64,000 nt of DNA from Magicicada septendecula (GCA_034769895.1 CM068372.1:376651410-376715409), one strand, 5' to 3'; shown: positions 23,246 to 35,218, counted from the first letter of the stretch. Numbers and translations are program-made. Notes: generated by a model not told the origin, from the sequence alone.

Positions 23246-24300
23246 AGTATGAGCATAGTACGAGAATCCAGTGACAAGGGACTACAAGACTCCAAGACCG
23301 ACTTCAGGACTTCCACGACAATAAGGCTCATTCGTATCCAGGACGAAGAGGACACGCTTCAGATGCACCACACAAATAACAAAGTGACAAATAACCATGT
23401 ATTCATAAGAAACCGAGACTAAATCAAAAGACTTAAATATAAAAGAAAAGAGAAAAAGAATAGACAATTCGATTCTAAGATGATTCAAATAACTGTATAA
23501 TTGTACATGTGTTGTGTTTGTAGCCTACATTAAGTACCATAATATGAGAAGACTGTTAAACAATAGAAGTTAGCAGCAACTGTAAATTCAAAATCTATAA
23601 TTATTAATAATAAATGACAACCTCGTTAGAGGAAGTAACAGTAAATAACGCAGATGCAGTTATGAAGAGAATTTAGTAGTTATAAAGAAAAAAAAGAATT
23701 AGATAATTAAAAGATTAAATAAAATAATAATTGAGCTAGCTGAGAGCAGTAGAAAAATTGATAATAATGTATTAGATTAAAACATTATATAATATGTTTG
23801 TGTGTAAGGTAGTATTAAGAATTATGCGTAATAAGCACATAAAAATTATGATAATTTGGAATCGTAAGATAGATAAGAGAGTTATTTGTAATATAAAAGT
23901 GCAAACTGCACTTAATAAGCAAGTAAAAATAACGAGTTTAAAACCGAAAACCAAAATAGAAATTGTTAATAAAAAATGTCATGAATTTTAATAAAACTTT
24001 CTAGTGTTATTTATTACGATTACACGCTCATTAAAACATAACATTAGAACATTAAGAGAGGTTCTTACCGTTATAGTATATTAATAAAAGATAATATTAC
24101 AACTGGCACTGAACACACTTATCCTTAAATTTTAGAATTATGTGTAAAATAACAGAACTACTGACATTACAAACACAAAATTATGGTAAACAAATCAACC
24201 ATATGACAATGGTTATTACTTATTATTTATATTGTTGTAAAATAATATTTACTGAGTACATCGTCTATACAGAGTAATATAATCTAATGTCAAATTATGT
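23246..24300. other. unassigned AT-rich DNA
   Basis: Continuation of the block after the minisatellite. AATAAA-type signals occur near 23985, and no gene was seen. Very AT-rich between 23480 and 24290. Confidence 0.4.
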
Positions 24301-24422
24301 ATACGTCGACATTCATACTCTTCCTCCCTTTCACTCGCATTCTCTCTCTCTCTCCCTCTATCTCTCTCTACTGCATTCCAGCACTCTCACACTCCCTCCA
24401 TTACTCTCTCCCACTTACTCAC

Positions 24423-24424
<2 letters not shown>

Positions 24425-24478
<54 letters not shown>
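24425..24478. repeat. CT dinucleotide microsatellite
   Basis: Uninterrupted CT run with imperfect CT-rich DNA from about 24340. Frames with Ser-Leu repeats across it are artefacts of the repeat. Confidence 0.97.
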
Positions 24479-24481
<3 letters not shown>

Positions 24482-24699
24482 CATATAAAGAATTTCTTCC
24501 CCCAATACACCCAAACCACAATTACGGTACGCGTATTATACATATCGTAGATAGGTCTACAGATAATACATTCATGTAGTTTCTTTACGTTTTAGCAGCC
24601 AGGTAGGTCTATACGAATCCCTCTGCTTCACGCGTCTACACATACTAAAACCTACTCTATATACACGTGCATACACATGCGCGCGCGCCAGTCAAAGAA

Positions 24700-24992
24700 A
24701 AATAAAATAACTTATTTCCGCGGGAGTATTAAAAGTAGTTTAGTATTTCAGATCTACTGCTGTTTAAAGGGAACGGATGAATATTGTTTTACACATTTTT
24801 CAGAAGTCTGCAACTTTCACTTTGAAAAATTTCATTATGTGTGTAATAGTGCCTTTGCACATGTATGTTTAGGTAATAATTATCTTTATTATCTCAGGAT
24901 GTTCATTTGGTTGGGACGAACAAATCTGAGGAGAAATAAAAGAAAGTGATTAACTGCAACTGTAATTAAGAAAATGAAAATATGATTATGAT
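24700..24992. repeat. inverted repeat arm 2 (partner 20960-21287)
   Basis: Inverse copy of the sequence at 20960-21287. On this strand it reads TDEYCFTHFSEVCNFHFEKF. The partner reads TDEYCLTHFSEACNFHFENF, so a protein-like stretch is conserved between copies. It might be a fragment of a transposase exon; no family was assigned. It is followed by DNA that leads to a transposon-like end at 25141. Confidence 0.65.
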
Positions 24993-25009
24993 CTTAACTA
25001 CATATAGGC

Positions 25010-26130
25010 CTAAATATAATAATCAAATAATATCTCAAGGTTATTTAATGAGGTGGAAGGCAAAGGAACTTTAGGGGGCTAAGGAGATTTGGGGGAATGG
25101 GTTTGCGCCGTTGGCCTTAAGGGGAGGGGTCGGCACCCCTGGTTATGCATTTCCTTATTACTAAATACTAATTCATACCCAACGGACGGGGTGAATCAGG
25201 ACATCAGGACTCTTGTAATTAGAAACTAGAGGATTGGTGGCTAAGAGCAGAGAAGAATGGCGAAATCTTCTGAAGAAGGCCAGGGCCCACGAAGGGCTGT
25301 CGAGCCACTGATGATGTTGATGAATTCATATCCAACCACGGGTAACCACCGTTTTGTCGCTGCCGCGCGGTTGTACGTAACTCTAAGCTGGAAACGTTAA
25401 CCAAAGGTAACAAAGTGTTAAAAGATCGCCAACAACGGAGGAGTAAAGGACTGAAGCAAAATAAGAGAACAAGACAAACCAAGACAAAATCATGGAGGGA
25501 CCGGCTAAGGAATGATGATATAAGGAACATCCTTGGGATATACAACTTAAACGAAAGGATTAAGCAATGTAGACGGGATTGGACAGACCATGTTGACAGG
25601 ATACATAAGAACAGGATACCAAAACAAATTTTGGTTTATAATCAGAAAAGGCGGAGGAATATTCGTATAGCAAAGAAAAGATGGTCGGACCAAGGTAGTG
25701 CGCAACGGACTGTAAGGTCCACAACCTGAAGAAGAATAAGAAGAAGAAGATAAAACACCATTTTGTTTTTACAATTATAAATGAGCATGATCTTGACTAC
25801 ATACAAATATAATAATAAAATTATATCTGAAGATAATCTAATAAGGTGGAGGGCAAAGAAGGGACTTTCGGGGGATAAGGAAATGGGGGGGACACTTGTT
25901 CCACTGGCCTTGGGGGGGGGTGTCGGCATCCCTGTTTATACATTTCCTTATTACTAACATACTAACTCATATCCAACCACGGGCAACCTCCGTTTTGTCG
26001 TTGTCGTGTGGCTGTAGAGCGGTATGTAACCTGAAGCTGGAAACGTTAACCACAGTTAAGAAAGTGTTAAATGCATCATTAATACTGAAACAGAGAAGTA
26101 AAGGACTGAAGCAAAACAAGAGAACAAGAT
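25010..26130. repeat. diverged direct repeats 25010-25480 and 25775-26130
   Basis: Both copies share GTGGA(A/G)GGCAAAG, a G-rich end reading CAGGGGTGCCGACCCC (or a variant) on the minus strand, then CATTTCCTTATTACTAA, CATATCCAACCACGG, GAAACGTTAACCA and GTAAAGGACTGAAGCAAAA. The first copy has an extra block of about 130 bases at 25195-25325. The LINE tail at 25485-25730 lies between the copies. Confidence 0.75.
25485..25730 (+). pseudogene. LINE reverse transcriptase C-terminal tail
   Basis: Plus strand reads SWRDRLRNDDIRNILGIYNL, NERIKQCRRDWTDHVDRI and RNIRIAKKRWSDQ. This matches the last segment of insect LINE RTs (IRN..IR..L....I...+..W..HV.RM...R.P+...KRW.D). It is followed by an AAGAAGAATAAG tail. 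Only the last 80 or so residues remain. Confidence 0.75.
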
Positions 26131-26551
26131 GATATCAGAAGACCAATTTTGATCGTCCCCGAGGTAACCCACACACGCGCGCGCGCAGAGGAGCCAGCAG
26201 TATAAACACTCTACTCCTCTGATTAATAGCCGGGCGAAAGCTTGCAGTCGACCTTGGAACAACATTACAGAAGGACGATCGGTCGAGGACACCACACCGC
26301 GCGTCGGCCGGGCTGCTGCCTGCTATTATTGTACACGGCAAGAGTTCATGTCTAACTTTAGGTAGTGAATTAAACGCTCTCTTTAATGAAATAACCGCAC
26401 CCTACAGCTGTGACCATAATAATGGTTTAATAACGGGGTGACGAGAAAGAGAAAGAGACTAAGGGGGGGGGAATAAACACTAAACACACACAGTGGTATG
26501 TGATTAATAAACCCCAGTTGTAACCTCTGACAGCGTCGGTGCTTCAACCAT
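26131..26551. other. unassigned DNA
   Basis: Includes a short CG/CA run near 26170 and a G run near 26465. No gene recognised. Confidence 0.4.
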
Positions 26552-26587
26552 TACTCTGAAGAGTGAAAGCAAATATCTTGGCGTCAC

Positions 26588-27074
26588 TGTTGTTAAAATT
26601 CCATCATCTGTGTAAAATCGAGTTACGCTTACGTAAGGTGGTAGACGTCAGTGACCACAGTAGGCTACTGTGGTTAAGGCTGGAGAAGTCCTGTGAACAC
26701 CACTCCTACTTATAAATTATCTAAGTGCCACGATACGATAATAAATCAACCACCATCCACACAGGAAGAAAAACGTGTATTAAGACGCTCGCAACGCACC
26801 TTGCCATAAAGTACTTAATGACAGGCTTTCACCCCGCCGATTCATAGCGATCCCAGGATGTTTCGGATCTGAACGGACTCCATATGAAGACGAGGGAAAT
26901 ACGCACGCACCGCCGACATTTGTTAGCGCAGTCGATTGTACACTACTGATGATGGCAGCCGATGGCACTGCCGAAACGTCTGTCTTTGTAGAAAAGAATG
27001 GACCACGGCCAAACTTGCCGGGAATGAATTTTAACAACACTGACTCAGACCGTGTAAGCCTACGAAGTGCCTAC
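26588..27074 (+). mobile_element. 487-bp insertion with 13-bp TSD and hammerhead-like motif
   Basis: ATCTTGGCGTCAC is repeated exactly at 26575-26587 and 27075-27087, and the LINE frame resumes after it. TGTTGTTAAAATTC at the left has an inverse match AATTTTAACAACA near the right end. No open frame is recognisable. The motif at 26946-26980 and the inverted ends fit a short, truncated or non-autonomous Penelope-like insertion. A SINE is the alternative. Confidence 0.65.
26946..26980 (+). ncRNA. hammerhead-ribozyme-like motif with intact core
   Basis: CTGATGA at 26946-26952, stem GGCAG/CTGCC, then GAAACGTC at 26973-26980. ACGT is self-complementary and is followed by C, the expected cleavage base. 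Bases on either side can pair as stem I: two pairs, an asymmetric internal loop, then TACA with TGTA. All strictly conserved hammerhead core positions are present. The very short stem III would favour action as a dimer. Confidence 0.6.
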
Positions 27075-27384
27075 ATCTTGGCGTCACGTCTGACTCCAAA
27101 TTTACCTGGCAACAGGACATCATCACAACCACTGCCCAAGCATGCAAACGAATCCAAGCACTCAGGAACCCTGGCAGCAATTACCGCTGCTGCAGCCTGA
27201 CACTCACCAGGATATACACAGCGTGCCTACGCCTCATCCTGACGTATAAACACCCGTTCCTGCTGACAACCGACTCTGACCGGTTGAGACCTCACAGAAT
27301 ACAGCGGCGAACACTTGGGCTAACATACAAGATAGCCCTGTTCTCTATGAATACCGTTTTCCCTGCTTTCGACGCCTTCCTACA

Positions 27385-30300
27385 CAGTGGCGGCGATAAG
27401 GCCCCCGCAGACCCCGCGGCGCGGGGGGGCCCCGCCACTCTGGCCCCTAGAAAAAAATATGAAACGAGCTATAATAGGAAAAAAGTTTTAATGGGGTCCG
27501 ACTACCGGCAAATTTGTATTTAAAATACGAAATATACGTTTTATTTAAGTGTATAGACATGCAAAAAACTACGTTTTCCGAAATGACATTACTGTTTGTA
27601 GTTTGTAAGCGAAGCTTATCTTATCTCTTGTGGTGCCCGTACGTCCGTGCGATGAGTCACTCGGCACTGAGGAGACGTAAACAAACACAACACAATGTAG
27701 TTCAGTACTCAGTAGTGCGTCGCATCTCCTGCGCGATTGTACTGTATTGCATTCATTTCGTAATTTAGTGCCGTTTAAGTTTAATGACTTAACATTTGAT
27801 TTTAGTTTTTGTATTTTGTGTAGAGTTAGAGTGTTAGAGACAGAGTTTATAAAATGGAAAGTAAGCGTGAATATTTAAGTGGTGCTACGAAAAGGAAACT
27901 GCAAAAACAACGAGAAGAATCTAAAAGTAAACTTTCAAAACTCGACCAGTTTATAAAAAATCATCAAAATGTGAAGTTGAACAACCCAAACCCGAGTCAA
28001 GTGCAAGTAATGAAAAAGAAACAAAAATCGGACTTGAAGTTGATTGTGACAGTGACAATAAACCTTATTTAAACATTAGTCCGTCGGATACAAGTGATAC
28101 AACTACGGAAACAAATAAGCAACTGCAACATGAACAAGAAGAACAACTGCTAGGCATTGAATGTGTTCGCCAGTCCGAAGACATACCTGGACCAGAAAAT
28201 CAGTTTGAACCAACTGAAGTTATAAGTAATCACGCAAATAAAACTAGTTTAGCAGGCCCTTCCGATCCAAACTGCCAAAGTTTTGAGACAGATATTGCAT
28301 TCTATAAAAATCAAGCTACAATGACAGACGAGGTGAAAAAGTTAATAACGTTAAGTGAACTTTGTCAAACAAAGGGTCCTTTCCCGAAGGATTCCGTTTC
28401 TAAGCGGTCTTTCAGTACAGCATATTATTCTATCAAAACTGCAGCAGGCCAAATTGTTCACAGGTTTTGGCTTTGTTACTCTCGTAATCTAGATGGAGTC
28501 TATTGTTTACCATGTTGGCTTTTCACCCAAAGTGCTGATGCCCAAAGCTGGCGTGAAGGCGATATTAGAGATTGGAAAGGTCTCAGTAAAAAAATTAAAG
28601 TTCATGAAAGCAGCAATGCTCATTTACAATCTTGTCTCACGTATGCCACTTGGAAAAAGAGTAAAACGGTAGCTGATCAAATTTCCAATGAGCGGAAAAA
28701 TGGAGATATTTTCATACAGATTGTGGATGTCATTCGAACCATGGCACTGTGTTCATTGCTGTTTTTGGCCATAGAGAATCATTACATGTAATAAATCCTG
28801 AAAGTGGAAAATTTTTGAACATACTATCTTTAATTTCTCGCTACGATTCTCTCCTTAGTGCACACTTAGAAAATGAAAAAAACAGATCAAAATACCTCCA
28901 CTATGACATTCAAAATGAAATCATTAACTTGCTAGGAAAATCAGTATTGGCTGCCTTACTAAAACAGATTCACTCGTCTCCTTTTTTTTCTATAATTGTT
29001 GATAGCACACAAGACATTTCTAAGATTGACGAAATGATTGTTGTAATCAGATACATTAACATAGTAGAAGAATCTCCTGGCAATTATAAAACTGTGATTA
29101 GTGAGTCCGTTTTGGGATTTCAAGAAATAAAGGATCCCAACAGTGAGGGGTTTCAAAGTAAGATTTTAGACTTTTTGAAAACAAATGAAATTGACATTAG
29201 TAAGTGTAGAGGTCAAGGTTATGATGGTGCAGCAACAATGAGCGGGAAATACTCTGGGTTACAGAAAAGAATTATGGATATAGTCCCAAACGCGGATTAC
29301 GTACACTGTGCTGCACATAACCTGAACTTGGTGATCAATGATTCAGTATCAAATATTTCTGAAATAAGACAATTTTATGACATAGTACAGAAAACTCATG
29401 TGTTTTTCAGTGAAAGCTTACATAGATGGCAAGAACTTAACACTGCCGTTAAAGAAGACAGCTCTGCCAAAAATCTAACTTTAAAAAAGCTATGTCCAAC
29501 AAGGTGGTCTTCTAGACACGACTGTCTGTTAGCTTTAAGAAATGATTTCAAAATTGTGATTAAGTGTTTGACAGAAATTATTCTATACAGCTCAAAAAAC
29601 CCCGAGGCAGAAGAAGCATTAGCAATTAGAAACCACCTGGAAAACTTTGAATTTATTCTTGTGCTCTGCCATGAAACTAAGATTTTAGAGAATGTAAATA
29701 TAACTTCGAAAGCACTACAGAGGCCAACTGTTGACCTAGGCAGAGCATGGCAGTTTCTAAGCCGCGCTTGTGATGAGTTAAAAGTTTTAAGAAAGGACTT
29801 TGCCGGCTTTCTTGCTGGTGCTAAACAGTTGGCCCAGTCATGGGACATAACTTGTAACATGAAAAATAAGCGTAAGCGAGTTGTAAAACGCTTCTTTGTT
29901 GAATTATCAGTTGACCATAGAATTGACGACCCAGTGAAATCATTTGAAGTAAAAGTTTTCAATCCAACACTAGATATTGTAATAGCTCAGCCACAAATGA
30001 GATTCGAAGGATTTCGTTGCATTGGTGATAGGTTTTCATTCCTGACGCCTCAGAATTTAGTAAACTTCTCACAAGAGACAATAGTGGAGAAAAGTAAGGC
30101 TCTGGTAAATGTGTATCCTGGTGACCTTTCCACATCACTGCCTGACCAAGTAATATCCTTCAAAGCTCTGATGGCCAAAGAAATTGTACACAAGAAAAGC
30201 ATTCGAGAAATGATGATTTTACTGGTTGAAGAAAAAACAGCTGCCTTATGAGCTGCCTCCCAGACTTAACTATAGCTTTGCAGCTTTATTTAACCATACC

Positions 30301-31039
30301 TGTCACGACAGCTACAGTGGAAAGAAGCTTTTCAAAACTTAAAATAATTAAGTCATACTTAAGAAGTGCCATGGCCCAAACTCGGTTGAGTGATTTGGCA
30401 CTGTTAAGGATTGAGCATGAAGAGACACAGAAAACTAATATCAACGAAGTGGTTGAAAAGTTCTTAGCTATTAAAAAAAGAAGACTAGGCTTAGGAAAAC
30501 AGTGAACTTTGGTTGATCCTCATCTGTAAATATTGTACATTACTTGAGTTCGAGTGTTATTGAATTGGATTAGACTTAAGGAGAACGTGTAGGCCTATAG
30601 AGTATATTCAAGAATTTCACAAATTCAGTTACAAACTAATTTAAATGTTTGAAAAATGCTAGAATGTTACTTTGATATTGTTTTTAAATAATAAATTTTT
30701 AACACTCTGCGTGCGGTACTCTTTCATAGTCTGAATTTAGATCTTTGACGTAAAAATAAATAATTCTTTTTATTTTGGTTTTTTTATAGTTTGTATAGAA
30801 CTTTGTCTATTTAGCAACAATGAATTTTAAGAGTTTGTATACGTGTAAAACATCCTTTGCAAATTGCAAACGCTTTGTGATAGACGAGAAAGTATTCACA
30901 AACCATTGTTGTGAAACACACGTAAATAGAAACTCATTTGAGTGTTTTCCCCTATTACGTATACAAAATTTAACCATTTTTATAGGGCCCCCTAATTAGT
31001 TTCGCGGGGGGGGCCCCCGTTTCGTTAGCGCCGCCACTG
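27385..31039 (+). mobile_element. nearly complete hAT transposon (3.66 kb)
   Basis: Terminal repeats CAGTGGCGGCG are exact over 11 bases at both ends. TSD TTCCTACA (27377-27384) and TTCCTGCA (31040-31047) match 7 of 8. Left subterminal DNA is GC-rich, and the right end has G/C runs (GGGGGGGCCCCC). The transposase gene fills the middle on the plus strand. The element sits inside a LINE RT relic. Confidence 0.93.
27854..30505 (+). pseudogene. hAT transposase, ZMYM1-like, about 880 residues with three frameshifts
   Basis: Would catalyse cut-and-paste transposition. The start codon at 27854 opens a Lys-rich N-terminus. A frameshift near 28005 leads into an acidic stretch and then the TTF zinc finger: SKRSFSTAYYSIK, HRFWLCYSRNLDGVYCLPCW, KVHESSNAHLQSC. 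A frameshift near 28750 leads into the DUF4371/RNase H-like core: GHRESLHVINPESGKFL, FFSIIVDSTQDIS, CRGQGYDGAATMSGKYSG, YVHCAAHNLNLVI, CPTRWSSRHDCL. A third shift near 30248 gives the dimerisation end: TTATVERSFSKLKIIKSYLR and LSDLALLRIEHE. Few stops otherwise, so inactivation is fairly recent, or the shifts are assembly indels. Confidence 0.92.
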
Positions 31040-31199
31040 TTCCTGCACAAACAGAAACCGCAGATAACGATGAAATAGACAACGTAAACCTGCCAGGGAA
31101 TGGAGACTTCTTGAGAATACAAATATTTAGAGAGGTGCTGATGAAAGTTGATTAAGCTTTTGGAGAGAAATTAAAAACACAAAGAAAGAGGATGCTACT

Positions 31200-31430
31200 G
31201 AAACGTTTCCTACCTTGAACACTTTCGAGGCTTAGACCTATAGGCCTATATAGTACAGCGTGCGTGGAGAGCATGTTTAGTGCCATTGGCCTTAACAAAA
31301 ACAAAACTATAAATAAATTAGGTCCTGAAACAATATCTGGCCCACTAAAAACAAAGCATGTCCTGAGCAAACAATACAAATCTTGAATTGCTTTTAATAT
31401 AAATGGTGCAATGATGGACAGCAGAGCAAC
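31200..31430 (+). pseudogene. hAT transposase C-terminal fragment
   Basis: Plus strand reads LYSTACVESMFSAIGLNKNK and then TINKLGPETISGPLKTKHVL before a stop. It matches the hAT dimerisation pattern S.A.VER.FS..G followed by R+RL....+..L. It is a different hAT family from the neighbour ending at 31039. No ends were found. Confidence 0.6.
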
Positions 31431-31439
31431 TGTATAAGC

Positions 31440-32070
31440 TAAAATGGTGTGACTAACTGCAAAGTGTTTCTGTGGATTGAGCAACTGGGAAAAACATTGT
31501 GTAAATACAGTGTAATGACTATGAAGTGTCAGGAAAGGATATCGGATATAGTTTGATCTTTTATAATATTAAAACAGAGTTTTTAAATATTTATATTGTT
31601 GTTGTGATTGTATTCAAACATTTAGAATATAGTATTCTAAAAATATTACTTTGCATAAACCACACATACTTGTGTAAGTGGGGATTTTTATGCCCAAATG
31701 GGGAAATTTTAAAAAGCCGTGCGGCGAAAAGAGGTTTCATTTGCCTGGCAACACTGACCATTACCAATATTAAGCCAAATGTCTGACCATACGTTCCCTA
31801 ACGGTGTGCGCAGACGTGTTATAGCATAAGTCGCTTCACAGTAGTAGACTTCATCCTTAGTTTAATAGTGCTTGTGAATAGTAGCGGTTGCGTCTTTGTT
31901 GTTTCGTCATTATCTGGATATAACGTTGAAACATTTATGTCAATATTCCCTGAGAACGTATTGTTATCATCAGAACCTGTATTGACCTGTGAATTTCTAA
32001 ATGCTACGTAAGAAATAAAATAATAATAATAATAATATGCAGAAAAACAAATTTCTCACAAACATTAAAA
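31440..32070. other. unassigned DNA with a degenerate Penelope-like 3' motif
   Basis: On the minus strand, ACAGGTTCTGATGATAACAA near 31957-31976 matches the motif at 21533-21564, but the second box (GAAA) is lost. No gene recognised. Confidence 0.45.
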
Positions 32071-32074
32071 CGCG

Positions 32075-32390
32075 CCAAAATTCCTGGTAACAGATATCGG
32101 TCGAATAGAGAGGGTTCGAAAATTTAAGTATCTAGGAGAGATAATTAAAGAGAATAGCTTGGAAAAATCTACTACAGAAGAAAGGATTCATAAGATGGAA
32201 AGGGCATATGGTATAACTAAAGATATTTACAATAAAAAGTGCATATCTAAAAATGCGAAAATAAGGCATTACAGTACAGTAGTGAAGCCAGAATGCCTAT
32301 ATGTAAGTGAATGTCTAGCATTGAATTATAATTTAGACAAACTTGAAATATTGGAAAGACGAATTATTAGGAAAATATTATTAGGATAAA
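32075..32390 (+). pseudogene. RTE-type LINE reverse transcriptase relic
   Basis: Plus strand: KFKYLGEIIKE, then RIHKMERAYGITKDIYNKK, IRHYSTVVKPECLYVSECLA and LEILERRIIRKIL, with a stop at 32387. This is the C-terminal RT region of an insect RTE-like family. A related copy lies at 44755-45925. Both ends are truncated, and A-rich simple sequence follows. Confidence 0.82.
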
Positions 32391-32409
32391 AAAAGAATAA
32401 CAATAATAC

Positions 32410-32793
32410 TTTTTTAAAAGAGGATGTGCAATGGATTTATGCACGAAGTGTGGGACTCCCATCTTAAGTGGACTACCCACTAAAAACCGTCCTCCTTCGA
32501 ACGAGTACTAGCCTGGGACTGTCATCACGCTAGTTCAGATTAGGCCATTTTGCTGTGGCCACTGAGCTGTCATCTCTACATTGATCTACTCTAGACCCGT
32601 TCTAAGTCTCCCTTCCACTCGGAGGATGCCCTCTGCGTCATGTGCTACATTATTCCAGACGTCCTCTCCTCTCTTAGCATATCCCCGACGATGTTGTCGG
32701 GAGCTATCCTTCCTATACCCGCAACCAGAGACACTCCCCTCGTGGCCCACCTCTCACAGTTGAAGAAGCTGTGCTCCGCGTTAACCTCTATAC
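32410..32793 (-). pseudogene. LINE C-terminal domain and 3' UTR, split by a hAT
   Basis: On the minus strand the frame reads AEHSFFNCERWATRGVSL, GRIAPDNIVGDMLREE and ends in a stop. It lies 3' to ESADCLYCQGIE encoded at 35355-35392, on the far side of the hAT at 32794-35346. Removing the hAT and one TSD joins them in frame. C..C....AEH.FF.C.RW is the terminal zinc-knuckle-like domain of R1/jockey-type LINEs. Downstream (32580 to 32410) is a probable 3' UTR. Confidence 0.8.
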
Positions 32794-33337
32794 CAGGGGT
32801 CTCCAAACTACGGCCCGCGGCAGCCCGGCCGATGCTGGGAGCAGTTTTTAAATAGATCGTAAAAATACTTCAAATATTATAACAGTTTACTAAATAACTA
32901 AACAAGAAATAAGTTCAGTAAAATGTTATCATATTTTGTACATGTTTAAAACATTTACACGGTTAATGTGGTTGTTCATCTGGCTGCCTTGAATGAATCA
33001 CGCTTTTCATTCTTACCCACGTTTTGTAAAATCAAAGTACAGGGCTAACTTGGTCAGACGAACACTTGAAATCCATTCTAATGATAGGAGCATCACAATG
33101 TGACCTAAAATGGACAGACATTATATGTCAGAAGCAACTCCACACATCCCATACGTACATAAGAAAGCCAAAAAATAATACATAAGAAATATCTTTAAAT
33201 AGATTTTTTCCTTACTTTTATTTACATTATTTTGAATAAATGAATTTATTTTCTTTGGATAAGCCTGCTTAATTTTTATTTAAATACCTATTTTATTGAC
33301 TTGATTATTTCGTAAACTTAAAAAAATAAGTTTACTA

Positions 33338-33344
<7 letters not shown>

Positions 33345-33370
<26 letters not shown>

Positions 33371-35218
33371 TATAACACAACAAATTATGTGCAAAGTTAC
33401 ATGTAATTTAATTTGTATAGCCCCACACCTTGGAGCGCCAAATTATATATAACAACAAATTGCAAAACAAATGTAAATTAATTTGTGCTGTGCCAAAATG
33501 TAACTAACATTACTGTTAATATGTACCAATTACTGGGGTTTGGGTGTAATAGTAATAAGAGTAGTCATTGATTGAATTTTAACAAGTTTTCATCAATTTA
33601 TTAAAAAAAAGCGTTTTTAAAAATCTCATTTACTTCGTCATAAACCTTCATTATTGTTTGCTTAACGTTCAATTGTTGCAGTACATTTATCATAAATAAA
33701 TCTTATATCCTACAGTAACAAAATTATATTCCAAGTCTTTATTTGTTAATCTTAAAATTTCGACTGCTCAGTCTGATTTATGTGCTTTACTATAGTTTTG
33801 TTTTATTTTCTTTATATAACTTTTACTACGTTACTTTATGCATTGCATACATATTACTCATTGATTATACATTGCATACATGTTAATTATTGATAAAATT
33901 TAAATTGACTCAATTAATTGTTAATTATCAAAGAAAATATTTATTAAATTTAAATTTGATTCTCTGAAACTATATCTACATTTTACATCTCTTATTTATT
34001 TTTCTAAATTTCAAAGTGTCTTTTAACTGTCTTTAGTCTTTCACATAAAATTTATAATTTGATCATTTGTCACCTTGATTCTGTAGCTCATACCCATGTC
34101 CTCCGTTGATCCGTAGGTCCTCTGCTGATGGAGTTCCCTGCCCGTTCCTCGGTTCCACTCGTCGTCCTCCAGTTACTCGTTCCTTATGGCCCCTCTGGTT
34201 GCTGTAGTGTAGAGTGATATGTTGCTCTGCACCTGCTGCTGTTGTGCTAGTAGACGCCTCTATTGTTCTGCATAGCGTTCCTCTGCCTGATGTAACCTTG
34301 TTGCTTGTCTTGAGTGACGGACGTTTGTGGGTGTAGACATCGTAGAGTATGTTCTATAATCGTATTAGTAACCAAACCAAGAGTTACTGTTTGCTACTTA
34401 GATGAACATATCGTCCATCCGACTTTACAGTTCAATTAACAAAATTTAAAAATCGCGTCGATACTGGGCATAGCGTCCCGCCGCTTCTGAAGACTGATTG
34501 AGAGATTAAAAATTCGCGTCGCCAATGGACAGAGCGTACCGCCGCGACTGAAGACTGATTGAGAGAAATTTGGCTTCATTCGCGCCCTTATTTATATTCG
34601 AGCATCATACCGCACCTGTTGGGACAGACTTCAGCATGTCAGGAATTGCTTGGTGGCGTCAGTTCCCCCACTATCGTCCAATTTCATACTTTCGCACATT
34701 TCTGCCAATTGCAATGTTTAATGTGGATTACAAGGTGCTCTAACGGTGTCTGATTTAATTACACATGTTCAATGTAATTACCATTGTGATCGCATAATTC
34801 GTGTAATTACTACGCTCTTAAAATCGCACTGAATTCGCACTGTACGTCCTATTCACGCCGTTTTCGCACTGCACATGTGTATTATTTTTATACATATTTA
34901 GAAGTCTTTGCAATTTTTCTACCATTTATGGTTTTCTTATAATTAAATAAAAACTATAATTTAACATCTATTTGGGGTGAGATTGCAAACTTTCAGACTT
35001 GAACCGGGCTCACGCACACACATAATTTACTACTGTACACACTCTCAGCGACAATCGCGTGATCGTGCAGGTCGGTTCCTGCATCTCTACATGCAGTATT
35101 TTTAACATCAACTCAGCTTTCAATCTCAGACCTGCTTATTTATTACATATTTATTAATTTAATTTAAATATTTATTTTACCTAATACATGCACAGTACAG
35201 CGTATGATTGTACTGTCG

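Larger units (their letters stand above)
26552..27376 (+). pseudogene. LINE reverse transcriptase relic (jockey/CR1-like), split twice
   Basis: The left part reads LKSESKYLGVT at 26552-26587. After a 487-bp insertion the frame resumes as LGVTSDSKFTWQQDI, followed by QACKRIQALRNPGS, RIYTACLRLILTYKHPFL and RLRPHRIQRRTLGLT. This is the YLGV-LD....W..HI to LR..Q...LR order of jockey-like RT C-termini. It is then cut by the hAT at 27385. The catalytic domain is absent. Confidence 0.82.

Noticed and set aside
24287..24550. Leu-Ser repeat protein with hydrophobic look
   Set aside because: Translation of a CT microsatellite.
24700..24992. THAP zinc finger (C-x2-H pattern in VCNFHF)
   Set aside because: Only one C-x2-H-like pair is visible. 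The upstream cysteine pair and the conserved Trp and Pro of THAP are not in place.
16340..25141. One 8.8 kb element bounded by CAGGGGTGCCG-type ends
   Set aside because: Flanking 8-mers GTTATAAG and GTTATGCA match only at 5 positions, and the right end is part of a duplicated block.
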